Assembly: GCF_000744785.1 (NCBI RefSeq)
Contig: NZ_JQMO01000003.1
Span: 3,348,001 to 3,412,000 of the forward strand
Direction: 5' to 3'
Length of the DNA: 64,000 bases
Origin: Kitasatospora azatica KCTC 9699
Lineage (GTDB): Bacteria; Actinomycetota; Actinomycetes; Streptomycetales; Streptomycetaceae
Position 1 is the first letter of the stretch; each line of letters opens with the position of its first letter. Positions 26,222-33,846 of this stretch are shown here, piece after piece. The notes under the pieces are model-generated. The model searched no databases. It was not told where the DNA came from and saw nothing but the letters and a program-made list of their open reading frames with translations. A program made the position numbers and the translations under genes.

Positions 26222-26923
26222 ATGATGATCCATCAGTTCATTCTGGCTGCCCCGAAGCCGGGCATGACCGCCCAGGAGTTCCAGGACTACTGGGTGAACG
26301 TGCACGCGGTGAAGTTCGCCGCCAAGATCCCGCAGATCCGCAAGTACCTGATCGACAGCCGGATCCCGTTCGCCGGCGACCTCGGCTCCCCGGCGCTGCC
26401 GCACCAGGGCATCGCCGAGATCTGGCTGGAGAACGGCGAGGAGCAGCTGGCCTCGCTGCAGACCGACGAGTTCCTCCAGGGCGCCCGGCTGGACGAGCCG
26501 AACTGGGCCGCCTTCTGGCAGACGCTGGTGATCGACACCGCCGCGCACGAGATCGTGCCCGGCCCCGCCGAGGCGCAGCCCGGCCGGGTCAAGCTGACCG
26601 TGCTGCTCAAGCGCGCCCCCGGCCTGGACCTGGCCGAGTACCGGGCCCGCACCCTGGGTGCCTATGCCGAGGTGGTGGCCAAGGCCCCCGGCCTGCGCCG
26701 GGCCCTGCACGCGCACACCCAGGACGGCTACTACGTCTTCGGTGAGGCGAGCTTCGACAGCGTCGAGCAGCTCTGGTTCGACGACGAGCAGGCGCTGGCC
26801 GCCGCGCTCGAGTCGCCCTGGTTCGCCGAGCTGAAGGCCGCTCAGGAGGGTCTGGTCGACCCCAAGTACGTCTTCTCGCTGGCTTCCACCGAGACCTGGA
26901 TCATCGGCCCCGAGGCCCGCTGA
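26222..26923 (+). CDS. Tandem EthD-domain protein
   Basis: This 233-residue protein contains two ferredoxin-like EthD/dimeric alpha-beta-barrel domains in tandem. The first (about 1-105) has the typical MTAQEFQDYWVNVHAVKF motif. The second (about 118-225) has LDLAEYRARTLGAYAEVV. The usual EthD His is kept in the first domain and replaced in the second. EthD-type domains appear in small-molecule tailoring enzymes, including ring-closing, decarboxylating or monooxygenase-like proteins. A GAGGAGAG ribosome site precedes the start, where two ATGs (26222 and 26225) lie in tandem. It sits 31 bp after the second GMC gene. Confidence 0.82.
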   Translation: MMIHQFILAAPKPGMTAQEFQDYWVNVHAVKFAAKIPQIRKYLIDSRIPFAGDLGSPALPHQGIAEIWLENGEEQLASLQTDEFLQGARLDEPNWAAFWQTLVIDTAAHEIVPGPAEAQPGRVKLTVLLKRAPGLDLAEYRARTLGAYAEVVAKAPGLRRALHAHTQDGYYVFGEASFDSVEQLWFDDEQALAAALESPWFAELKAAQEGLVDPKYVFSLASTETWIIGPEAR

Positions 26924-26956
26924 CCGCCCGCCCTCCCGCTGAAGGAGACACCGCCG

Positions 26957-27808
26957 ATGGCGAAGAAGCGCATTCTCATCGTTCTTTCCGAGTACGGCTA
27001 CTGGGGCGAGGAACTGGTCGGCCCCCTGGAGACCTTCGACAAGGCCGGCTACGACGTCACCTTCGCGACGCCGACCGGCAAGCGGCCGGTGCCGCTGCCG
27101 CCCAGCTTCGACCCGGAGTACATCGACCCGCCGCTGGGTCGCGGGGTGACCAGCACCGAGATGGCCGAGAAGGTCATCGCGCTGGACAAGTCGGACCGGC
27201 TGGACCACCCGCTGGACCTGTCCTCCTGGCTGCCGGACCGGCCGTACCGCAGCCGTTCCGACTTCCTGCGCGCCTGGGAGGGGTACCACAACCGTCGCCA
27301 GCACGTGCAGGCGCAGATCGCCGAGCGCTACGACGCGCTGCTGATCGTCGGCGGTTCCGGCCCGATCGTGGACCTGGGCAACAACTGGCGGGTGCACGAC
27401 CTGGTGCTGGCCTTCTACCACCTGGACCTGCCGATCGCCGCCGAGTGCTACGGCGTCACCTGCCTGGCCTTCGCCCGTGAGCAGGACGACCGGATCAGCA
27501 TCATCCGCAACAAGCACGTCACCGGGCACTGCATCGAGTACGACTACAAGGACAGCACCGGGTTCATGGGGACCGACTTCGTGATCGGCCCGCCGCCGTA
27601 CCCGCTGGAGTACATCCTGCGCGACGCCACCGCGCCGCACGGGGCGTACCACGGCAACTACGGCCACGAGACCTCGGTGATCGTCGACTACCCGTTCATC
27701 ACCGGGCGTTCCACTCCCGACTCCTACCTCACCGGCCAGAAGCTGGTCGAGGTCCTGGAGCAGGGCCTGCGCCAGTGGGGCTTCCGGCCGGACCTGTACC
27801 AGGCCTGA
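26957..27808 (+). CDS. DJ-1/PfpI superfamily protein (large form)
   Basis: This 283-residue protein has the class I glutamine-amidotransferase-like fold of the DJ-1/PfpI family: N-terminal RILIVLSEYGYWGEELVGPLE, then LLIVGGSGPIVDLG, and the nucleophile elbow AAECYGVTC with C164. The long insertion at about 60-110 and the His-rich C-terminal region (GHCIEYDY) recall the Hsp31-like branch. Members are chaperones, glyoxalases, hydratases or lyases, so the reaction is open. It lies between the EthD and ThDP-enzyme genes. A perfect 14-bp hairpin follows the stop. Confidence 0.82.
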   Translation: MAKKRILIVLSEYGYWGEELVGPLETFDKAGYDVTFATPTGKRPVPLPPSFDPEYIDPPLGRGVTSTEMAEKVIALDKSDRLDHPLDLSSWLPDRPYRSRSDFLRAWEGYHNRRQHVQAQIAERYDALLIVGGSGPIVDLGNNWRVHDLVLAFYHLDLPIAAECYGVTCLAFAREQDDRISIIRNKHVTGHCIEYDYKDSTGFMGTDFVIGPPPYPLEYILRDATAPHGAYHGNYGHETSVIVDYPFITGRSTPDSYLTGQKLVEVLEQGLRQWGFRPDLYQA

Positions 27809-27833
27809 GCCGGCGGCTCCCCAGCGAGGCCCT

Positions 27834-27877
27834 GGGCGGGCGGCCGCATCCGGCGCGCACCGCGCGGCCGCCCGCCC
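27834..27877 (+). terminator. Intra-operon hairpin between PfpI and ThDP-enzyme genes
   Basis: A perfect 14-bp GC-rich stem (27834-27847 with 27864-27877) with a 16-nt loop lies 26 bp after the PfpI stop and 50 bp before the ThDP-enzyme start. It may be a partial terminator that lowers downstream expression, or an RNA-processing or stability element. Confidence 0.6.
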
Positions 27878-27927
27878 GACCCCGTGTCGAAACCGCTCGT
27901 ATCCGAAGTCGCAGAGATGAGGCTGAC

Positions 27928-29604
27928 ATGGCCAGCAGCAGGCCCGCCCGGGTGGCGATGCTCGAACAGTTCAAGGCCGACGGCGTCCAGTACATGTTCG
28001 GCAACCCCGGCACCGTGGAGCAGGGCTTCCTGGACGAGCTGCGGTCCTTCCCCGAGGTGCAGTACATCCTGTCGCTGCAGGAGGCCGTGGTGGTCGGCAT
28101 CGCCGACGGCTACGCCCGGGCCACCCGCAAGCCCACCCTGCTCCAACTGCACTCCGGTGTGGGGCTGGGCAACGGCATCGGCATGCTCTACCAGGCGATG
28201 CGCGGCCACGCCCCGCTGGTCTGCGTGGTCGGCGAGTCCGGCCTGGCCTACGACAGCATGGACGCCCAGATGGCCGCCGACCTGGTCGGCATGGCCAAGC
28301 CGGTGACCAAGTGGGCGACCCGGGTGGTGGACCCGCAGTCCACCCTGCGGGTGCTGCGGCGGGCCTTCAAGGTGGCCGCCACCCCGCCCTACGGCCCGGT
28401 ACTGGTCGTACTGCCGGCCGATGTGATGGACCAGGACACCACCGAGGACGCGGTCCCCACCTCCTACCTGACCACCACCAGCATCCCCGACGCCGGCTCG
28501 ATCGAGCAGGCCGCGAGCCTGCTGGCCGGCGCCCGGCACCCGCTGATCCTGGCCGGCGACGGCGTGCACTTCTCCGGCGCCCAGGCCGAGTTGGCCGAGT
28601 TCGCCGAGGCCTGGGGCGCCACCGTCTGGGGCGCGGACTGGGCCGAGGTCAACCTGCCGGCCGAACACCCGCTGTTCGGCGGCCAGTTGGGCCACATGTT
28701 CGGCGAGGCCAGCGCCAAGGTGATCAACCCGGCGGACGGCGTGCTGATCACCGGCACCTACACCCTCAACGAGGTCTACCCGCTGCTCGACGGGGTCTTC
28801 TCGCCCGGCACCAAGGTGGTCCACCTGGACCTGGACAGCGGTGCGATCGCCAAGAACTTCCCGGTCGACCTCGGCCTGCTGGCGGACCCCAAGCAGACCC
28901 TGCCCAAGCTCACCGAGGCGCTGCGCCGCCGGCAGACCGGCGAACAGAAGTCCGACGCGCTCGCCCGGCTGACCAAGGCCCAGCAGGACAAGAAGATCGC
29001 GGCCATCGAGGAGAACGCCACCTTCCTGTCCGGGGTGGGCCAGGACCCGCTCTCCGCCGAGCTGTTCGGCTTCGAGCTGGCCAAGCAGCTGCCCGCCGAC
29101 GCGGTGCTCTTCGACGAGGCGCTGACCTCCTCGCCCGGCCTCTTCAAGCACCTGCCGGCCAACCTGCCCGGGCACTGGCACCAGACCCGCGGCGGCTCGC
29201 TGGGTGTCGGCATCCCCGGTGCGATCGGCGCCAAGCTGGCCCACCCCGAGCGCACCGTGATCGGCTTCACCGGCGACGGCGGCAGCATGTACACCGTCCA
29301 GGGCCTGTGGACCGCGGCCCGCTACGACATCGCCGCCAAGTTCGTGATCTGCAACAACGGCCGGTACCGGCTGCTGGACCTGAACATCGAGGAGTACTGG
29401 AAGACGGTCTCGGTCGAGCACCACGCCTTCCCGGACCCGTTCGACCTCGACCAGCCGGCGATCGACTTCGTCAAGCTCGCCGAGTCGCTGGGCGTGCGCG
29501 CCGTCCGGGTGGAGAAGCCCGAGCAGGCCGCGCCGGCCATCACCGAAGCCCTCGCCCACCCCGGCCCGTTCCTCATCGACCTGGTCATCGGCCGTTCCTC
29601 CTGA
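27928..29604 (+). CDS. ThDP-dependent enzyme, benzoylformate decarboxylase-like
   Basis: This 558-residue protein has the three-domain ThDP decarboxylase/lyase plan. The ThDP-activating Glu is E52 in SLQEAVVVGIADGYA. An active-site His candidate, H75 in LQLHSGVGLGN, is placed like that of benzoylformate decarboxylase. The cofactor motif runs from GDGG (449) to NNG (476-478). The N-terminal FGNPGTVEQGFLDEL also matches that branch better than acetolactate synthase. It could decarboxylate a 2-keto acid or join two carbonyl compounds. The ATG at 27928 follows GATGAGG. The next gene, a second PfpI, starts 31 bp later. Confidence 0.88.
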   Translation: MASSRPARVAMLEQFKADGVQYMFGNPGTVEQGFLDELRSFPEVQYILSLQEAVVVGIADGYARATRKPTLLQLHSGVGLGNGIGMLYQAMRGHAPLVCVVGESGLAYDSMDAQMAADLVGMAKPVTKWATRVVDPQSTLRVLRRAFKVAATPPYGPVLVVLPADVMDQDTTEDAVPTSYLTTTSIPDAGSIEQAASLLAGARHPLILAGDGVHFSGAQAELAEFAEAWGATVWGADWAEVNLPAEHPLFGGQLGHMFGEASAKVINPADGVLITGTYTLNEVYPLLDGVFSPGTKVVHLDLDSGAIAKNFPVDLGLLADPKQTLPKLTEALRRRQTGEQKSDALARLTKAQQDKKIAAIEENATFLSGVGQDPLSAELFGFELAKQLPADAVLFDEALTSSPGLFKHLPANLPGHWHQTRGGSLGVGIPGAIGAKLAHPERTVIGFTGDGGSMYTVQGLWTAARYDIAAKFVICNNGRYRLLDLNIEEYWKTVSVEHHAFPDPFDLDQPAIDFVKLAESLGVRAVRVEKPEQAAPAITEALAHPGPFLIDLVIGRSS

Positions 29605-29635
29605 ACGAGTTGACCACCTAGTTAAGGAGTGCGCC

Positions 29636-30232
29636 GTGGCGCTGAACGGCCAGAAGATCGCCGTCCTGATGGAGAGCGACTTCTACGAACCGGAGATCCT
29701 CTACTACCAGCGCCGGTTCGCCGAGGAGGGAGCCGAGGTGCACTTCCTCACCCGGCTCTGGGGCGGTGACCGGCTGGTCTTCCGCGGCCATGAGCACCGG
29801 ATGCCGTTCGAGGTGACCGAGTCCTTCGAGGAGCTGGACGAGTACGGTCTCAAGGAGTACGCGGCGCTGATCGTGCCCTCCGGGATCGTCGCCGACCGGC
29901 TGCGCTACACCGAGAAGGTCGACCAACTGCCGCCGGCCGCCGTGCTGCTGCGGCGGGCCTTCGCCGACCCGGCGATCGTCAAGGGGATCATCTGCCACGG
30001 CATGTGGCTGGCCGCGCCGATCCCCGCGGTGATCCGCGGCCGGCGCGCCGTGGTGCACAACAACCTGCTCGGCGACCTGCGCAACATGGGCGGGATCTAC
30101 GTCGACCAGGACGTGGTGGTGGACGAGGACCTGGTCACGGCCAGGACCGGCAACCACTGCCACCTGTTCGCCCGCCAGATCATCGAGGAACTGACCAAGC
30201 GGAGCAGCCGGCGCCACGCCGCGCTGTCCTGA
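29636..30232 (+). CDS. DJ-1/PfpI family protein (short form)
   Basis: This 198-residue protein is a second DJ-1/PfpI member: KIAVLMESDFYEPEILYY at the N-terminus, AALIVPSG, and the nucleophile elbow GIICHGMWLAA with C120. The His after Cys is typical of the intracellular protease/deglycase-like branch. Start is GTG with AAGGAG about 8 nt upstream. It ends the redox cluster; glgE begins 25 bp later on the same strand, so read-through into the glucan operon is plausible. The pairing with a distinct larger PfpI protein in one operon suggests two different steps. Confidence 0.85.
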   Translation: MALNGQKIAVLMESDFYEPEILYYQRRFAEEGAEVHFLTRLWGGDRLVFRGHEHRMPFEVTESFEELDEYGLKEYAALIVPSGIVADRLRYTEKVDQLPPAAVLLRRAFADPAIVKGIICHGMWLAAPIPAVIRGRRAVVHNNLLGDLRNMGGIYVDQDVVVDEDLVTARTGNHCHLFARQIIEELTKRSSRRHAALS

Positions 30233-30257
30233 CGGGCTGACAGGGGGAGAGACACAG

Positions 30258-32273
30258 ATGACCGACCTGGTCACGCGCGCCGTGCCGGCGCCGGTGGAGC
30301 CGGTGGCCGAGGCCCTGGTGGGCCGAATACCCGTGCTCGACCTGAGCCCCGTGGTGGAGGGTGGACGCCGCCCCGCCAAGGCGGTGTTGGGGGAGGCCTT
30401 CCTGATCAGCGCCACGGTCTTCCGGGAGGGCCACGGCAAGCTCGGCGCCAACGTGGTGCTTCGCGACGCCGAGGGCCGCCCGGGGCCGTGGACACCGATG
30501 CGCGAACTGGCCCCGGGCACCGACCGGTGGGGCGCCGAGGTCACCACGACCACCATGGGCCACTGGAGCTACACCGTGGAGGCCTGGAGCGACCCGGTGA
30601 GCAGTTGGCTGGACCGGGCCGTGATCAAGCTCCCGGCCGGCCAGGACATCGAACTCACCCTGGAGGAAGGCGCCCTGCTGCTCGAGCGGGTGGCGGTCGG
30701 GGTCCCGCGCGGCTCCGGCCGCACCGCGGTGCTGACCGCCGTGGACGCGCTGCGCGACCGCACCCGGGCGCCGCTGACCCGGCTGGCCGCCGCGCTGCTG
30801 CCGGGCGTGGCGGTGGTGCTCGGCCGCTACCCGCTGCGCGAGCTGGTCACCGCCTCGCCGACCTACTCGCTCCAGGTGGAGCGGCGCCGGGCGCTGTACG
30901 GCTCCTGGTACGAGTTCTTCCCGCGCTCCGAGGGCGCCACCCTGGAACCTCCCTCCTTGCCCGGCAACGGGCAGGAGGGGCCCATGCGCTCGGGCACCTT
31001 CCGGACCGCCGCCGAACGGCTGCCGGCCGTCGCCGCCATGGGCTTCGACGTGCTCTACCTGCCGCCGATCCACCCGATCGGCCGCTCCTTCCGCAAGGGC
31101 CCCAACAACACCCTGACCGCCGGCCCGCAGGACGTCGGCTCGCCCTGGGCGATCGGCTCGCCCGAGGGCGGGCACGACGCGATCCACCCGGACCTCGGCA
31201 CCATCGAGGACTTCGACGCCTTCGTGGACCGGGCGACCGAGCTGGGCCTGGAGATCGCGTTGGACTTCGCCCTCCAGGCCTCGCCCGACCACCCGTGGGT
31301 CGAGCGGCATCCGGAGTGGTTCAGCCACCGGATCGACGGCACTATCGCCTACGCCGAGAACCCGCCGAAGAAGTACCAGGACATCTACCCGATCAACTTC
31401 GACCAGGACTTCCACGGACTGGTCGCAGAAACGTTGCGGCTGCTGCGCCACTGGATGTCGCACGGCGTGCGGATCTTCAGAGTCGACAACCCGCACACCA
31501 AGCCGGTGCACTTCTGGGAACGGGTGATCGGCGAGATCAACCGGACCGACCCGGACGTGGTCTTCCTGGCCGAGGCCTTCACCCGCCCGGCGATGCTGCA
31601 GACCCTGGCGAAGATCGGCTTCCAGCAGTCCTACACCTACTTCACCTGGCGCAACACCAAGCAGGAACTCACCGAGTACCTCACCGAGTTGACCGAGCAG
31701 ACCGGCGCCTATCTGCGCCCGAACTTCTTCGTCAACACCCCGGACATCCTGCCGAGCGGGCTGCAGCACCAGGGCCCGGCCGCCTTCGCGGTGCGCGCCG
31801 TGCTGGCCGCCACCCTCTCGCCCAGCTGGGGCGTCTACGCCGGCTTCGAGCTCGCCGAGAACACCCCGGTGGCCGCCGACGGCGAGGAGTACCTGGACTC
31901 GGAGAAGTACCAGCTGCGCCCGCGCGACTGGACCCGCACCGACACCCTCGCCCCGCTGATCACCCGGCTGAACGAACTGCGCCGCATCCACCCGGCCCTG
32001 CAGGACCTGCGCAACCTCGACTTCCTGCCCACCGACAACGACCAGGTGATCGCCTACGCCAAGCAGACCGGCGAGGACCAGCTGATCGTGGTGGTCAACC
32101 TGGACCCGAGCAACGTCCAGCAGGCCATGGTCACGCTCCCCGGGATCACCGGCCCGGTCGCGGTGCACTGCGAACTCACCGGCGGCGACCACACCTGGCA
32201 CCACCAGAACTACGTCCGCCTCGACCCCGAGCAGGGCCCGGCACACATTCTGACGGTCCGCCAGGAGGATTGA
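30258..32273 (+). CDS. glgE: GlgE: alpha-1,4-glucan:maltose-1-phosphate maltosyltransferase
   Basis: This 671-residue GH13 enzyme transfers maltose from alpha-maltose-1-phosphate to the end of an alpha-1,4-glucan. Family hallmarks are the N-terminal GRIPVLDLSPVVEGGRRPAKA, the barrel segment LYLPPIHPIGRSFRKG, the nucleophile D410 (RVDNPHTKP) and the acid/base E439 (FLAEAFTRP). Both catalytic residues are offset by the same 16 positions from those I recall for the S. coelicolor enzyme, as expected for colinear orthologues. A GGGGGAGAG site precedes the ATG. It leads an operon with maltokinase, glgB and a phosphohexomutase. Confidence 0.95.
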   Translation: MTDLVTRAVPAPVEPVAEALVGRIPVLDLSPVVEGGRRPAKAVLGEAFLISATVFREGHGKLGANVVLRDAEGRPGPWTPMRELAPGTDRWGAEVTTTTMGHWSYTVEAWSDPVSSWLDRAVIKLPAGQDIELTLEEGALLLERVAVGVPRGSGRTAVLTAVDALRDRTRAPLTRLAAALLPGVAVVLGRYPLRELVTASPTYSLQVERRRALYGSWYEFFPRSEGATLEPPSLPGNGQEGPMRSGTFRTAAERLPAVAAMGFDVLYLPPIHPIGRSFRKGPNNTLTAGPQDVGSPWAIGSPEGGHDAIHPDLGTIEDFDAFVDRATELGLEIALDFALQASPDHPWVERHPEWFSHRIDGTIAYAENPPKKYQDIYPINFDQDFHGLVAETLRLLRHWMSHGVRIFRVDNPHTKPVHFWERVIGEINRTDPDVVFLAEAFTRPAMLQTLAKIGFQQSYTYFTWRNTKQELTEYLTELTEQTGAYLRPNFFVNTPDILPSGLQHQGPAAFAVRAVLAATLSPSWGVYAGFELAENTPVAADGEEYLDSEKYQLRPRDWTRTDTLAPLITRLNELRRIHPALQDLRNLDFLPTDNDQVIAYAKQTGEDQLIVVVNLDPSNVQQAMVTLPGITGPVAVHCELTGGDHTWHHQNYVRLDPEQGPAHILTVRQED

Positions 32274-32274
32274 G

Positions 32275-33780
32275 ATGCCCGCGACCCTGTGCGCCACCTG
32301 CCTGAGCGCGGAGCACGGCGCCGAGCTGCAGGCCGACGAACTGCTGCGCCCGCTGCTGCCCGCGCTGCTGCCCTGGCTGGTCACCCGCCGCTGGTTCACC
32401 CACGAGCAGGGCCACCTGGAGGGACTGACCCCGGTCAGCGCCTCGGTCCTCGACGGCGGCGCGGACGCGCCGGTGCTGCTGCACTCGCTGCTGGACGCCC
32501 GGCACGGAGGCAGCGGCGCCCACCACTACCAGCTGCTGGTCGGGCTGCGCCCCACCCTGCCCAACTCGCTGGCCAAGGCCGAGATCGGCCGGGCCAGCGG
32601 TGGCCGCTGGGACGGCTGGTCGCTCTACGAGGCCACCGAGGACCACGAGTTGATGGAACGGCTGCTGGAGCGGACCACCCGCGGTCCGGAGGCCGGCGAG
32701 CTGCGGATGTCGCTCACCGGCGCCGAGCAGGTACCGCGCGGCCTGAGCGCCCGGGCCCTGGCGGTCGAGCAGAGCAACAGCACCGTGATCTACGGCGACC
32801 GACTGCTGTTCAAGATCTTCCGCCAGCCCGAGCCCGGCCCGCACCCGGAGACCGACGCACTGCGCGGGCTCACCCGGGTGCACTGCGACCGGATCCCCGG
32901 CCTGGCCGGCTGGCTGCACACCGAGGGCGACCCGCAGGACTCGGTGGTGCTCGGCATCCTGGAGGAGTTCCTGCCGGCCCGCGGCGACGGCTGGAAACTG
33001 GCCGTCGAGCAGGCCGCCGACTGCATCAGCGGCTCCTGCCGCACGGTGCCCGCGCTGGACGGCTTCACCGACGAGGCCCGCACCCTGGGCGCCGCGGTGG
33101 CCGAGGTGCACACCGCGCTCGGCGAGGCCTTCGGCCAGGTCGAGCTCGGCCCGCAGGAGATCGTCGAGCTGGTCGACCGGATGCGCCAGGAACTGCGCGC
33201 CGCCACCCGCCAGGTGCCCGAACTGGAGCCCTACGCGGGCCGGGTGGGCGGGCTCTACGAGGACTTCGGCAAACTCGCGCTGCGCGGGCGGGGCCTGCGG
33301 GCCCAGCGGATCCACGGCGACCTGCACCTGGGACAGGTGCTGCGCACCGAGGACGGCTGGAAGGTCATCGACTTCGAGGGCGAGCCGGCCCGCCCGGTCG
33401 CCGAGCGCTACCTGCCGCAGCCGGTGCTCAAGGACGTGGCGGGCATGCTGCGCTCCTTCGAGTACGCCGGCCAGCAGGCGCTGGCCGGCCTGCCCGCACT
33501 GCCCGAGGACAGCCAGTCCTCGGCCGGGGAGTCGGCCGAGCAGGCGGCCGCCCGGCTGCGCCGCAGCCGCCGGGCCTACGCCTGGGCCGTGCGCAACCGG
33601 CGGGCCTTCACCGCCGGTTACGCGGCCGCCGGCGGGGTCGACCCGCACTGCCACCCGGTGGTGCTGCGCGCCTTCGAGGCCGAGAAGGCCGTCTACGAGG
33701 CGGTCTACGAGGCCCAGCACCGGCCGGCCTGGCTGCCGATCCCGATGGCCGCGATCCAGCGCCTGGTCTTCGGCCGCTGA
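32275..33780 (+). CDS. mak: Maltokinase
   Basis: This 501-residue protein is of the Mak/Pep2 type, which phosphorylates maltose to maltose-1-phosphate using ATP. It has a eukaryotic-like kinase fold: the catalytic loop IHGDLHLGQVL and the metal-binding VIDFEGEPARP, with an N-terminal cap (PWLVTRRWFTHEQG). The ATG starts 2 nt after the glgE stop codon, so translation is closely coupled. In many actinomycetes maltokinase is fused or adjacent to trehalose synthase (TreS). No treS is present in this window, so the maltose source is not evident here. Confidence 0.9.
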   Translation: MPATLCATCLSAEHGAELQADELLRPLLPALLPWLVTRRWFTHEQGHLEGLTPVSASVLDGGADAPVLLHSLLDARHGGSGAHHYQLLVGLRPTLPNSLAKAEIGRASGGRWDGWSLYEATEDHELMERLLERTTRGPEAGELRMSLTGAEQVPRGLSARALAVEQSNSTVIYGDRLLFKIFRQPEPGPHPETDALRGLTRVHCDRIPGLAGWLHTEGDPQDSVVLGILEEFLPARGDGWKLAVEQAADCISGSCRTVPALDGFTDEARTLGAAVAEVHTALGEAFGQVELGPQEIVELVDRMRQELRAATRQVPELEPYAGRVGGLYEDFGKLALRGRGLRAQRIHGDLHLGQVLRTEDGWKVIDFEGEPARPVAERYLPQPVLKDVAGMLRSFEYAGQQALAGLPALPEDSQSSAGESAEQAAARLRRSRRAYAWAVRNRRAFTAGYAAAGGVDPHCHPVVLRAFEAEKAVYEAVYEAQHRPAWLPIPMAAIQRLVFGR

Positions 33781-33846
33781 ACCGCCGTCCCCCAGTTCAC
33801 CGTTCTCCCGAGTCTCGCGACTCCCTCGACGACAGGATCTGCTCCC

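Noticed and set aside
30180..32399. A 739-codon minus-strand frame opposite glgE
   Set aside because: Antisense to a complete GlgE with both catalytic acids in place; no own motifs.
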